Positions 22,324-34,420 of a stretch of DNA of 64,000 nt are shown here, piece by piece (position 1 is the stretch's first letter; the number at the start of each line of letters is the position of its first letter). The notes under the pieces were generated by a model, which was not told where the DNA came from, did no database searches, and was given only the letters and a program-made list of their open reading frames with translations. The stretch is taken from assembly GCA_024180945.1 (NCBI GenBank), contig JAKSGN010000036.1:1736001-1800000 (forward strand), written 5' to 3'. Source of the DNA: Macrophomina tecta (lineage: Eukaryota > Ascomycota > Dothideomycetes > Botryosphaeriales > Botryosphaeriaceae). Both the position numbers and the translations under genes were made by a program.

Positions 22324-22971
22324 TTAGCGTTGACGATGACGGCGCATAGCCATGGCCTTCTCCCAAGTCTTACCCTTCTCTGTCAGAGTACACTTACGGC
22401 CGGAGCGGGTACGCTTACGACCAGAGTGATGAAGTGTCGGTTGCTCTGGAGCGTCCTCAACATCAACAATAGCAGCGCTAGACTGTTGCCCGCCAGTCGC
22501 CGGCTGGTGATCCACGGACCTGCTCGGAACAGTCGCGGGCGCAGAAGAAGGACTCGCCTCAGCGGGCTTATCTGCAGCTGTAGCAGGCGTCTGGGTGCTC
22601 CCGTAGCCCTTGACGAAGGCGGAGAAGTCATCAACCGGGGCAGGAGGGGTCTGCCTGATGACCTGCACCTCTGTCAAGCGCCTTACACAGTCCCACCTCA
22701 TGAGTAGAGCATAGTCACCAGTGGGGTTCAGCTGCACGTAGGCGTCGTTCGGCTCAGGGCAGATCGGGCAATGGAGACGATGCTCAGTGTGGAGTTGACG
22801 CGCAAGGAAAATTTCCACGCACTCGAAGCAAATGATATCTCCGTAATGACAGCCCATGACAATGGGAATCGCCTCCTCGAGACCAAAGCTAAAGAAGTTG
22901 TTGCAAAGTGGGCAAAGTTGACCTTCCCGGACGCCATCGGACGCGGGGAGAGAGAACGTGGTGGAAGCCAT
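22324..22971 (-). CDS. RING-like zinc-finger protein
   Basis: An uninterrupted frame. I prefer the ATG at 22971 (215 aa, MASTTFSLPA...); an in-frame ATG at 23052 would add 27 His-rich residues that look like leader sequence. Near the N-terminus, Cys/His pairs are spaced as C20-x2-C23, C41-H42, C48-x2-C51 and C68-x2-C71, with an aromatic/Leu-rich core (CHYGDIICFECVEIF) and a closing CPIC. This is a RING-type cross-brace pattern with slightly unusual spacing. The C-terminal half is low-complexity (Ala, Pro, Ser, Thr) and ends in a strongly basic tail (GRKRTRSGRKC...MRRHRQR) that could be a nuclear localisation signal. E3 ligase activity is possible but inferred; I recognise no named ortholog. 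Confidence 0.6.
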   Translation of the reverse strand: MASTTFSLPASDGVREGQLCPLCNNFFSFGLEEAIPIVMGCHYGDIICFECVEIFLARQLHTEHRLHCPICPEPNDAYVQLNPTGDYALLMRWDCVRRLTEVQVIRQTPPAPVDDFSAFVKGYGSTQTPATAADKPAEASPSSAPATVPSRSVDHQPATGGQQSSAAIVDVEDAPEQPTLHHSGRKRTRSGRKCTLTEKGKTWEKAMAMRRHRQR

Positions 22972-23534
22972 GCTGCGTGTATGCGTATGCATGTGTTTGG
23001 AATGATGGGAATGACGGATAGCCCACGCTTTATTAAACGCGTATATTGGCATTGAATTTTAGTAAGACATTCTGGTCTTGAAGCTGGACGAAGGTTAGCC
23101 ATCTCTGTCTGTACCCTGGACAATGGCATTGTGTTTGAGGCTTTGCTTCCCGAACTGGTCGATACGATGCCAAAGCTCAGGGCGCACGCCCGCTGCCACT
23201 AAGACCAATGACAATGGTGGGGTCGAGATGGTGACCAAAGACAGGGGGAAGTTATGTTTCGATTGCCAAGCCTTCATTGTTAAGCGAGGCACTACTCCAT
23301 ATGTGGAAATCACACAAGGGATGATTGCATGGAGGTTGAGGACCTATTACGCACGCAAAGATCCCGAAACCCCCTCCCCAAATCATTCTTTCGAGACACG
23401 AAAGGACCGGAGTCCAGTCCAATACCTATGCAAAGAAACAGAGTACTGGGGAAACAGGACACCACGAGATTTGGTACATCATATATTCTTTATTATCGTG
23501 CAACTAAACATACAAGCAGAACCTGAGCCCTCGC
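22972..23534. other. intergenic region
   Basis: Between the RING-like gene start and the SCP2 gene stop. Short open frames lack support. Confidence 0.45.
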
Positions 23535-24407
23535 TCATAGCTTGGCCTTGGTCTGAGCGCGCTTCATTATCGGCTCGATCTTGGTGGCCTTCATGACGTC
23601 GCCCTTGATCTTCAGCTTGCCCGTCATGAACAGCTTCTGGGCGTTGGCCTTGCCCGAGACGAGGTTCGCGAAGTCGCTATCCGAGAGGAGTAGTGTGACT
23701 GTTTTCGCAGTGGAGTTAGCACCAGGGCCTGAATGAGTCAAAAGACGCCGAAGATGAATGCTCCACTCTGCGATTTGTCGCATCCTCATCACGATCATCC
23801 AGTCAATCATGCCCCGCGAATCAAGCGGGGGGTGACCGAGTGCCGGCGCCGAGACCGACGCCGACGCCGGAAGCGCGCGATGTGACGGCAGCGATAGAGG
23901 GGTAAGGAGGGGCTCAGGAGGGGTGATGATGTATGTGTTGGCACACCCAGCTATGCTCTCTTCCACCCAAGAGAACCCCTCCCAGCCTATCCTCTCTTTT
24001 ACGTGTGTGTATATGCGAACAGCGCAACTCACCATCAGCTTTGCCGCCCTCGGGGGCGGCGCCCTTGCCCACAGTGCCCGTCTTCTTGAGGTCAATATAC
24101 CAGCTCTCGGTATCGCCGGCATTGTTCTTGATGGTGAAGGCGAAGACGGCGCCGCCCTTCTTCACGGCGTCCTTGCGGTCGGCGTCATCGGACAGGGCGG
24201 CGGCAATGGCGTCGAACGCGGCCGACGAAGGGATCTTGTCTGTCGCGCGCGAGTCGCATCGTGTGAGCTCTGCATTCGCGGCTGCTTGCAGGCCTTGCCC
24301 GGCGGCCGCGGCCCTAGCCCAGTGAATGGGTGGGCTCCGCGGCGCGACACGGAGAAAGACCGGGGATGGTGATGGAAGTGCATAGACTTACCGCTCTTGA
24401 GACTCAT
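23535..24407 (-). CDS. SCP2 sterol-carrier domain protein, peroxisomal
   Basis: Three exons on the minus strand, 24392-24407, 24033-24239 and 23535-23728, give 138 aa. Introns are 152 bp and an unusually long 304 bp; all phases agree. Exon 1 encodes only MSLKS plus one base. The whole protein is one SCP2 domain: DKIPSSAAFDAI..., an AFTIKN...ESWYIDLKK strand pair, VTLLLSDSDFANLVSGK, and FMTGKLKIKGDVMKATKIEPI. It ends in -AKL, a type 1 peroxisomal targeting signal. This is the stand-alone form found in fungi (compare Candida POX18), thought to carry lipids or acyl-CoA or protect peroxisomal enzymes. The family call is firm; the exact lipid ligand cannot be read from sequence. Confidence 0.9.
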
Positions 24408-25117
24408 GGTGGATCGCGCGTGTTCTGCGGGCGGCTAGATAAGGGCAACAAAGGGCGTGATGGGAGAAAGGTACTGGATTTGCAGAGAGATACGGTCGTG
24501 GTTCACAAAGAACAGTCTTCAAGGGGTTTATAGCGGAAGCTGTCAGCTGTCGCTATCGGTTGTCGGTGACGATGATGCATGCACGCGGCGGGCCCAAGTC
24601 CGGGGTTGACATGTGAATGCGCCGAGGCACAACTCCGTCCTGTCCCGCTCACAAGGCACGTGCTCACTTTCAGTATCTCAAGCGCATGAAGGAGGCCCAT
24701 GGTTCATCTGCAGCCAATGAAATTTCTACGGCCGTAACGTAGGCTTATGCTAAATACATCCGATGTGTACAGCGAGCGTACTGTTCATATAGTGGGTAAA
24801 AAAGGAAAATATATCGTAAAGATCGTAGTCGGATCGTACAAGATCGTGGTCGGCATCCATCTCTGGCTCATGGATGATAGTGATGGTGGTGTGTCCTCCC
24901 ATCGGGTCGTTAAAAAAAAATAAGAATAAATAGGGTCATGCCTCATAAACAAATCTCTCATCGACGAGAGGGGGGCTTTTCCTCCCGTACGCCTCATTCA
25001 ACTCCAGAGTTGACACAGAACTTTTCCGACGCCGGTCAACTCGTACAATCCGGATGGTACAGTAGCCTACCAAACTCCAGAGACACCGTGGCTCTTCAGC
25101 GAGCATGCATATTTACA
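24408..25117. other. intergenic region
   Basis: SCP2 promoter side and 3' region of the F-box-like gene. No other gene seen. Confidence 0.5.
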
Positions 25118-26805
25118 TTAGCGCCAAGGGAACAGAAACTTGCGCATGTGTTCTTCGGCCTCAAATAGCTGTTCTTTGGCCTTTGTTGTGACTTTACTGC
25201 TGCGAGTGCGCGACCACCACTTGCTCACGGAGCTTTGCGATACTGTCGTCTTGAGATCGTCCAGCTCGTCAGTGATCAGCAAGTCGGGTTTGATTTCGTC
25301 GACGGGGCTGAGGATGATGGGGACATCCATAACCTCTTCCGCGCGGTTTTTCCATTCTTCGCTACCCGCGATGCGCGTGAGCGGCGCCAAAGCATCGTCC
25401 CACGTGCCGGTGCGGAGGGAAACATCCTCGAAATTGAACTCGGTGATAGAACGGCGGTGGCGAAGAATGAAGGTGCTGATCTGGGATGAGTCCATGACTG
25501 CGTTCTCAAGCTCCAGATATAGCAGGTGGGGGAACTTGAGCGCGCGGATACCAGTGGGACGGCTCGCACCTGACTCCGGGGTGCTTGGCGGTGATAGGCC
25601 AGGTTCAAGGTCCAGCGACAGAGGAGAAGGACCCTTCTCGCCTCTCCAGCGGAAGAGGAGTCTTGTAAGTGAAGACGAGAAGGTCCGCAGATAGGAATGA
25701 AGGATGCGCAAGTGCTCCGAGGACGAGCCTTCGGTGTACGGCAGGCTGTCCAGGTGCACGGCGAGCTTGCGAATTTGGCGCCACCTTTTGTTCGAGGCTG
25801 GCGTCGAGCCGGGACCCATTGATGGTTGCAGGTACAAGAGGCCGGCAGGGTGCATTGCCTTGATGGTCATCGTATCCAACTCCGGCAGCTGGGCGCGCTC
25901 AACGGCAATGCGGAGGGAAATGAGCGCATAGTCGACCGCGCTGCGACGACGTTGAGCAGGATCCTGGCCAGGGCAGTCGAGCCTCAGGTGGATCAGGGCC
26001 GGGAGCGCCATGAGGGCGCGAATGAAGGCCGGGACATTGGTAGCGGCGTGGAAGACCGGAGGGTACTGCTTGATCAGAAGGTCCGTCATCTCCCAGGATC
26101 CGTACTTGGGCGTCTTCATCTTCCCGATAAGCGTCGGCGGCTTGTGGATTTGGGGCTCGTAGACCAGGCTCTTCTGCTCACCGGTTGCAGGGTCAATGAG
26201 CGGTGGGAGGAACGTTTCCGGGGAATGCGGCATGCGGAAGGTCATGGCGCGCACGTGGTGGCCGACGCGCTCCAGCGCTTCCATCCGGGCTGGCCTGGCA
26301 AAGGTGCTTGGTCGGAAGGTGATGGTGATGTCTTGGAAAAGGAAGGGCGCGGCGCGGCTGCTCATGTCATGGCACACAAGGCGGCAGTTGGCCAGGTCTG
26401 TCTTGTCGACGTGTGCTAGGAAGGCATCGCGGCAGCTTTCCGACAGCCAGAACCTGAGGAACGCCGAGCTGGTTGACATTACGAGGTTGCATACCGAGCT
26501 GTTGGACCGGAGCGCTGAGGAGAGGTCATCAGTCGCAGTCCGACGACGGGGATGCGGCAAACCGGACTTCTTCAGGGGAGCGAAAGCAATGCAGAGGAAG
26601 AAAGGCAGGGCCGGAGGAGGGTTTATGGCGGACGGCTCGAGGCAGACTTACACCGACTCCCAGGCGCTTCCGGAGTGGGGATCTCCCCAAAGAGCAGCTT
26701 CTTGGTTGAGCTGGCGCTGCTGCTCTGGCTGCCATTTGTGCGATGGCTCCCGTACGAGTCGCTAGAAACCTGATGTTTCAACGACGGTCGAGGTTCGCAA
26801 ATCAT
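25118..26805 (-). CDS. F-box-like protein
   Basis: Preferred model: exons 26652-26805 and 25118-26514 (minus strand), 516 aa, intron 137 bp with a consensus GTAAGT donor and CTCCTCAG acceptor in matching phase. The main exon alone has no upstream ATG; it opens only with TTG, and its first internal ATG is near 26479. The short first exon supplies a proper ATG at 26805. An F-box-like segment follows the splice (FWLSESCRDAFLAHVDKTDLANCRLVCHDMSSRAAPFLF): alternating hydrophobics, then L-x-x-C-R-L-V-C. The rest contains leucine-rich stretches such as LPALIHLRLDCPG and FPHLLYLELENAV, suggesting degenerate leucine-rich repeats. It is probably a substrate-recruiting subunit of an SCF ubiquitin ligase, by inference; the substrate is unknown. 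Confidence 0.65.
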
Positions 26806-29328
26806 TCGTGAGAGTTGTCATAGATCGTAGTTAAGAAAGAGCGGTGGACATTGGGGATATGTTGTTGGCAAAGGCGATGCGCGAGGAGACGGGAAAGAGA
26901 GGGAAACCTAAGGTACATCAGGCACGCGCGCGCCGCCATAGTTCCTATTTACTGGCTATGGAGGCCCCCCGAGTCCGAATCCGGTCGTGGCCAAAGTGGG
27001 GATGCATGTATGAGTCAAAGGTCTGTGCAGAGCAGCAGATCCGCAGTGCGCTCAGGCGTTCTAACTGACAACGGTGGAATGATTGAAAGAAATCACGACT
27101 ATGTCGCGCTCGTGGAGTTAAGTAACGAACGTGTCCAGCGTGTTGAGTGGGCCTTTTAGTGCGGGGATTACTGTTCACGGTCAAGCCCGTTTCGAAACGG
27201 TGCAGAAGTTTCGGTATTGTGCCCGCTGAGCCAATCGAAGTGGCCGCCAAGGGTAGCGGTGAGGCCGGCGATGCATGCACTACTGCAGGAGATGCAGCGA
27301 GCGCTTATCCCTCTGGCCACAGACGCGTCCCTAAATCCCGCACCGCCGCGTTCTGCGCGCCCCGGGCCGCTGTTTGTTGTGCTGCGCTGGCGGGATGGGG
27401 GAGGGGAGGCGTGGCGGAGGCGATCATCACGCGTCTAGCAACACGAGCATGCATGTCGAAGCCTTCGAGAAGCGGAGATCTGGGGTAGAGCAGCCGCAAT
27501 GCGAACCACACGCAGCCCTAGAGTCAACGCAGCCTTGGCCGGGCAGAAGTAAGGACGGGAGGGCAGCCTGAATAAGGCCCGATGCGCTGCGAGTGAAAAG
27601 AGAACGCTGCCCTGCAGCCGTTCCGCGTTCCATCGATCTCCATGGAAGCAGCCGCGCAGAAAAGCCGGCAGATTTTTCGGCCGGCCCAGTGAGCGCAACC
27701 CTACCTCACTCACGCTGAGGTGAGCCGCTCGTGCCTCCCTCTCTCTTCCCGCAGCATGCTCGTGCTCTTTGTGTGCCCGGAGAGGGAACGCACAAGACAG
27801 CGACAAGGCCGGAAAACAGGTGGAGGAAAGACAAGTGCCTCCTTCATCAGAACCTCTCACTGCATCCATGGCGCGGCACGAGGCCGACGGAGTGGGACGT
27901 GTGTCCGGCTTAGGCTCGGCGTCTTGCTCACTGTCACTCTGCGTCGGCACGGCTGCTGCGCTCGTCGTTTCTTCCCACTTGCAGCGCTCCAGGAATCACC
28001 TTGCGACCGTCCTCGACAGAGACCGGACCCAATGCCGCCTTGGCCGGAAACCAACGGAAGCAGCGCAAACAGCATGAGATGTCCCAGTGCTTGCCGGCGT
28101 CGTGGCTGAAGTATGCAATGCTCCGCGTCAGGCCGTAAAAAAAAAAGAGGCGTTGAGCGATGGAGCGGGAGCGGGGCAGCGATGGTCCCGTGCCTGCGTA
28201 CTAAGCATCTAGCTCACGGGATGCGCTGGCGAGGTCGTGGGCGAGATCGAAGGGCAGATGCGGAAATCGGGCAGCAGTGCTCGGAGCGGACCGGCGATCG
28301 GTTGCCAGACGTTGGGAGGCGCGTGCCGTGGGTGAGCAGGTCGATGGCGAGGGCGCGGGCGGGGGCGGGGGCGAGGGCAAAAGCGATGGCGAGGGCGAGG
28401 GCGAGCGGGCGTGATAGCCGCATGCGAGGTGGAGAGGAGCAGCCAGTCTGTAGGCGTCTCGAACTCTCGCATGCGGCCCGAGCGCCCAACCAGCAGCGCT
28501 GGCTGCTGCTTCCCGTCGCCTCTAGCGGCGTGGATCCTGGGTGATCGTCCGATGGAAGAGGCTCCAACGCCGGCCTGCCCTTCGCATTAACCACTGCTGA
28601 TTGAATTATTTGCCGTCGCTGGACTGCAGGGCTCCGCGGAACTTGGGCGCGGGAAGCCTATCTGGTAGCGCCCGCCAACGGCTCTGCTGCGCCGGTGTAG
28701 AGACTGCAGTGGCTGCGATTGTCAGCTTCGTTATACCCTGTCTGGGGCCAGCGTTCGGCTGCGGAGGATAATCTTGCGCATCTCGCAGGCGGCCGCTAGT
28801 CGCCGTTGCGCTGCTTCGTAAAGGGCGCGCGAGCCGTGGCCGGGGCTGAGCAAGCAGCTCGGTGCTGAGTCGTTGCAGCTCCTCAGCTCCCACACCCTTC
28901 ACATCCTTCCCTTTCAACCTCGCATTCCGCCTGCGACCCTCTGTCTGCCCTGGGTCTCAGCTCGCCTCGACTCGCCGCACCCAGCACCCGTTCGCTTCAC
29001 CGCGCTCCCCTCTGTGGCCCGCTCTCGCCCACGGGCCCGCTGCGCTCGTTATCGCTTCCGCGCGCATCCACCTGTGGAGAAGAATTAGCCGGCCGACCAA
29101 CGCTGCGCAGCTCGCCTCTTTGTCCGCCGCCCTCCAGTCCAGTCGCCCTTCCTGGACTCATTGAGCGCCCGGAGTACCACCTCGCATTCACCCAAGGCAT
29201 GGCAGTACTACAACACCGACGTCGTCGAATCTAGCGCCCAAGGGTACTCCCCAGCTGGCCCTTCCACCCACAACCAGGCGCATACGCGCTCCACTTCTCT
29301 GGCGTCTGCCGGGGACAACCAGGGTCGG
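26806..29328. other. 2.5-kb intergenic region
   Basis: Upstream of two divergent genes, the F-box-like gene and the histidine kinase. Many short GC-rich overlapping frames, none convincing. The last 450 bases are C/T-rich and look like a long leader for the kinase. Confidence 0.45.
28344..28410. repeat. degenerate GGGCGA hexamer repeat
   Basis: Tandem GGGCGA/GGGCGG units, about 65 bp, in the kinase upstream region. It creates false Arg/Pro/Ala frames on both strands. Confidence 0.75.
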
Positions 29329-32300
29329 ATGGTTAAGATGAGGATCCCCATTCGGGAGCAGCTTGGTTGTTTGGTGCTGTTGGTGTCGTTGGTCGCTCTC
29401 GCTGTCATAGCCGTTGCAACATGGGTTCGTCACTCCACTTCGTCTTGGCTCCTTGTCCAATTGCATAAACTACGCGTTCTGAGCCGGGTTGGAGTCTGTC
29501 TGCGATTGGACCCGATCGAATATCCCGCGACAGCTGTTCATTTGAGCACACACTCCAATTCTAAGCTTCACACGCGAACATATCTACTTTACTGAGGCCC
29601 CGGTGTATTGGCGGCTTGGTGTGCTGACGATGCTCTTAGGTCACCAACCACAACTTCGTCCTGGACATCAGAGCGTCGAGACTGACTCTTACGGCGTCAT
29701 TGAAGGCCGCGCAGCTTGCTTCGAATCTCCTATTAATGCAGTCCACCGTGCGGTCCGCCGCCAGCAGGGTTGTGATTCAGCGACAACTCCAGCGCTACAA
29801 TGACGGCAATGACACATATCGAGCATCGGCGAACTGGTCCACTTCCCAGTCCGACTTGGCTGCCGTCTTTGATGGAGGGCAGCAGATGACGCTGCTGCTG
29901 CAAGCCCAGGTGTGGCCAAAGAACTATACTGGAGCGGCAGCCGACAATGCTGTGATCCAAGCAACTGCCTCACTGGTTTCTGGGAAACTTGCCCTTCCAT
30001 ACACCTATGACAACGGTTCTACGGTGTATCTTGGCGATTCCGGTCTGGGTTATCCACCGAACCTGTATCCCAACAAGACTTTCACCTCGCAGAGAATCAA
30101 CGATACGTTCAACGAGACATTGGCCCATTACGCGGGACGAACATTGAACGAGACCGGCAGTATCCTGATTGGCCCCTGGGAGATCAATTCAACGTTCTCG
30201 TTACTGTCTTTGACCGTACCCATTATCAACAACACCTCCGCATTCGATATCCTTGGTTGGATTACCGTTGTTGTAGATGCCAAGTTGATCTACCAGACCG
30301 TCGATGCTGGAGAGGGCCTTGACCAGACTGGCGTGACTCTGCTGGTCGGACCGGACACCATCAATAATCGTTTCCCCGCTGGTGTCTTGTACACAGACGA
30401 CAGCGGGGCCCCTCCTGATGACCTGGCGGTTCGATTTGTGCTTCCTCCGGAAAACCTGGGCGGTCGCCATTCCTTGCGCGCATGGGGAAAGCCACAAGCT
30501 CCGTTTAATTACAGCCAGTTTCCCACAGTCAAGGAAGCCATAACCACGAATCGACATTCGACGAATAATGCTGGTAGCAAGATCTCCACGACCAATGAGG
30601 AAGGAAAGAATGTAGCCGTCGGCTTTGCCATTCCAGCGACGAATCTTTGTGACTGGGTTGTTTTGGTTGAACAGACACATGCCGAAGTCTGGCAGCCGAT
30701 AAACCACCTGCGCAACATTCTGATAGCTTGCGTCTTTGGCACAGCTGGCGCCTTACTCCTTCTGGCCTTTCCGGTGGCACACTACTCCGTCCGACCAATC
30801 CGCCGGCTTAGGGCCGCTACCAAGCGTTCGATCTCTCCGACTGGATATCTGCCAGAAGACGATGCCAGTCTCTCCTCTGGTCATTTTGGTGGAGCTGGTG
30901 ACTCTGGACTTATCGCTCGCAAAGAAGGCTTCATGGCCAAGATCACGTCCTGGAGGCATGGCAGAAGACGCGATACTCCTGAGCAACGTGAAGCGGCAAG
31001 GCGCAGGCAATTCCGTATCCCTCAAAAAGTCAAGGATCGCAAACACTTCATTCACGACGAGCTGACGGATCTTACCACAACTTTCAATGAGATGACAGAT
31101 GAGCTCATGATGCAGTACGAAAAGCTGGAGGAACGAGTAAAGCAGCGTACGGCAGAACTAGAGGAGGCAATGAAGGCTGCTGAGGCCGCAAATGAAAGTA
31201 AGACATTGTTTATTGCGAACATCTCGCACGAGCTAAAGACGCCGTTGAATGGTATCCTTGGCATGTGCGCTGTGTGCATGTCGGAAGAAGATCCAGTCAA
31301 GCTCAAGCGTTCGATGGGAATCATATACAAAAGCGGGGACTTGTTGCTCAACCTTTTGACCGATCTTCTTACCTTCAGCAAAAATCAAATGGGGCATCAG
31401 CAGCTCTCGCTTGACGAGAAGGAATTCCGACTGCGAGACATCAGCACTCAGATTCTTGCCATTTTTGACAAGCAAGCCAAGGAAAACGGCATAACCCTAT
31501 CTATCCGGTTTGAAGGCCCAGCCGACCAAAATCCAGATGAATCAGTCCGACGCTCGGAACAGGGCTTGGCGCCAAACGGTCTTGGAAGAATAAAGGATAT
31601 GATTCTGTGGGGTGATCAGCACCGAATCCTTCAAGTGCTTATCAACCTCGTCTCGAATGCTCTCAAATTCACGCCCCAGGGCGGCTCGGTCTCCTGCACT
31701 ATCCGTTGCGTCGGAGATGCCACGGTTACACCAGGCTTCGGAAGCAGGAAAGGGTCGCTAAATTCGCAGTCGCGGCTCGGCTCTGGTCGTAATTCGAGAA
31801 ATCGTAGTCGGTTGGATTCTAACTCGGTTTCTTCCCAGGTGACACCGAGACATACAGACACCGCAAACCATATCAATGTCCTTCACGAGAAACCTGTAGC
31901 ATATGCCCACATTCTCGAGGCTGAACGGGCACCATCACCGCCTCCGGGGAAGTTACTTGCTTTCGAGTTTGAGGTCGAAGATACAGGCCCAGGTGTTCCG
32001 GAGCATCTACAACAGCGCATTTTCGAGCCTTTTGTGCAAGGGGATCTCGGACTCAGCAAGAAATTCGGTGGTACCGGTCTAGGACTGTCCATTTGCCAGC
32101 AACTTGCGACTCTCATGAAAGGGACTATCTCGCTTAAGAGCGCCCTTGGCCAAGGAAGTACCTTTACGGTTGAGATTCCGCTGAAGCACCTGAAGACGCG
32201 AGCGGATAGTTCGGCATCCTCACGCATCTCAGATGCTGGTAACGGAAGCCGCAAGAGTAGCTTGTCAATAGATTCGCCGACATCGCGTACAGTAGAGGAC

Positions 32301-33096
32301 AACACAATGTCCTCAGGTAGGAATCCCAATAATGCGCCTGTATCCTTTGAGTCGGACGCTCAGCCGCGTTTGGTGGGCTTGCGGCAACCATTCTTTGCAT
32401 CGCCAACTCCGCTAGAATCCCCTGGCTCTCAAAATGCTGCCATGGATCGTATCGCCGCTCAAGCGTCTAACAAGGGTGATAAACTCAAGGTTCTTGTGGC
32501 TGAGGACAATAAAGTAAGTAATTGAAGCTCGTTCTCCGCAACATCAGAACATACTAACAGTTTGCCAGACAAATCAGGAAGTAGTCCTGCGCATGCTTAA
32601 GCTCGAAGACGTCTACGACGTGTCGATAGCGAAAGACGGGCAAGAAGCTTTGGATAAGGTCAAAGAAAGCATGGAGAACGACAATCCCTACGATTTGATC
32701 TTCATGGATGTCCAGATGCCGAACTTGGACGGCATTCAATCAACGCGACTCATTCGCCAAGCCGGTTACTCTGCCCCTATCGTGGCGCTTACTGCGTACG
32801 CGGAGGAGAGCAATGTCAAGGTAAGTTCAAAAGTGTAAGCCTGTCTCGCCTCCGCGGTTTACTGAGACCTACTTCAGGAATGCTATGAATCGGGAATGGA
32901 CTATTTCTTAGCGAAGCCAATTCGTCGTCCTCAGCTCAAGCATGTCCTGAAAACATATTGCCCCCCAATCCCGGAAGAGGCAGAACCGGGAGAGAGCCCG
33001 CCCTTGGACTCACGTAAGAAACGGCCCGGGATTCCCACGGAACCCGCAAAGAAGGATTCGAAAGACGACACTCCGGGACCGTCGCCGTTATCGTGA
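29329..33096 (+). CDS. sln1-like (tcsB): SLN1-type hybrid histidine kinase (osmosensor)
   Basis: Exons 29329-29424, 29640-32513, 32569-32820 and 32878-33096 give 1146 aa; all introns are phase 0. The start is ATG 29329 or 29338; the frame upstream has no ATG. TM1 is about residues 13-32 and is followed by a large, N-glycosylation-rich extracellular sensor (about 33-390). TM2 is about 391-412, with a linker and coiled coil leading to the H-box ([15 protein letters not shown], phospho-His about 562). N-box [10 protein letters not shown] is near 700, G1 DTGPGVP near 813 and G2 GGTGLGLS near 842. The receiver has VLVAEDNK, phospho-Asp about 1037 ([11 protein letters not shown]) and Lys about 1087 (AKPIRR). 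In fungi this group VI kinase feeds the Ypd1-Ssk1-HOG MAPK pathway. All phosphorelay residues are present. The first intron uses a weak donor, GTTCGT. Confidence 0.93.
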
Positions 33097-34182
33097 TTCC
33101 TTTTCGACACTCACCATCATTCTTCACACCGGGATCTGCTCTCCGATCCCTACCTTTCTTAATCCTCTTATCCTTTTGGCACGCATGACTCGATATCTTG
33201 ACGGCCTTTAGGGAAGCGGCGGAGTGTATTCGCTATGGATGTCTTGACTCCTTGGAGAATTTCCCCCCATTGTTCCTTTCTTTAATCCTACATACTCACA
33301 GAGTGAACATGGCGTTTCAGGGCAGATAAACAAAGCTTTGGGAAACAGCAACCGTCCAATTTTCTTTTTTTTCCCTTTTCTGTAGTAACTCATTCATAGC
33401 ATGGCGCTTAAGGAGATACGGTTGGCTTGGCCACGCTACGGGAGCAACAAAAATTACGGGGGTAGCGAATAATTTTTTTTTTTTTTTTTTTTTTTTTTAC
33501 GCGGTGTTGAGGGATGGGATGTGGTTTGTCGAAGGGGTCCCTCTAGTGCCATCATTCTTTAGTATCGAGACAGTGTGGTTGCTTTGACGACTGCTTTGTT
33601 CCCCCTTTTTTTTTTTTTTTTTTTAACTTTTCAGCCTCGGTATCATGTGGCTCATCTGCTTGCTTTTAATGGGCGCGAGATCAGTGAAGCTGTGCTAGAA
33701 GAGCCAGAGTCGTGGATTATTATTTGAGATGACCCGTTGATGTAGCACCTCGAACCTGTTGCGTTGGGGTGAAAATAGAATTTCCTGCGGCATGCCTATG
33801 TATGGATGAGTGATGTATGGATTAGCATTCAAATGACATTGCGTGGAATGATTGAGCTTTTCTGTCATTGGTTTTACAGTGGGTGGTGTTCATCAGCGTA
33901 GTCAGAGCAACCGTCTACGTACAAAAACACCAGAAATGTGGACCATTTTTATCCGCAAAGCTGCTCCAACTGCCTATACCAATCAAAGAAAATTAATGCT
34001 ACTGTCGTCAGAGATCGCATTTATATTCTCAATTTTGTTATGGTACAGACGCAGGCGCAAGGAAGGCAGATGAGGTAGACGTGTTTTACATACCAACGGG
34101 TATTGCGGAAAGCGATTCCATAACCAACGCTTACTACCTTCGCAACGAAAGATTACCACCAAGCAAAAAATAAATTGCAAAA
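33097..34182. other. AT-rich spacer with long homopolymers
   Basis: 3' region of the kinase, then spacer. Contains a T26 run (33473-33498) and a T run near 33607. No gene seen. Confidence 0.55.
33473..33498. repeat. poly(T) tract, 26 bp
   Basis: An uninterrupted run of T in non-coding DNA; a likely site of length variation or sequencing error. Confidence 0.85.
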
Positions 34183-34301
34183 ACGTACAACAGCCGGGAT
34201 TCCCCAATGGTCACCCACTTGAGTACTAATCGGCCGGTTCGCAGCTTAAGTACGGCTGAGCGGACGGGAAGCCCTGTATTCTGCGACCTGTGGTCGTACG
34301 T
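34183..34301 (-). rRNA. 5S ribosomal RNA, copy 1
   Basis: 119 nt on the minus strand. The 5' end (ACGTACGACC...) and 3' end (...GTTGTACGT) pair to form helix I. The internal control region is recognisable (CAGGGCTTCCCGTCCGCTC, then GCCGTACTTAAGC) and GTGGGTGACCAT precedes the 3' helix, all close to the Neurospora 5S sequence. Downstream on the same strand lies a T-rich run (TTTTTGCAATTTATTTTTT), as expected for RNA polymerase III termination. A TATA-like AT stretch sits about 25-35 bp upstream, as in other Pezizomycotina 5S genes. Confidence 0.93.
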
Positions 34302-34420
34302 GACAATATTGTTTAACAAAATTGCATTATATTATAGAATCTGATCACGTTAAGGGGACACGGCGGATAACTGTTTGATACAGTCCAGCCTAATGTGGCA
34401 GGCATTGTCTAAACTGTAAC

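Noticed and set aside
34134..34319. Protein frame over the first 5S gene (and the same peptide near 38.1 kb)
   Set aside because: The repeated peptide is simply the 5S rRNA sequence translated; the RNA interpretation explains both copies.
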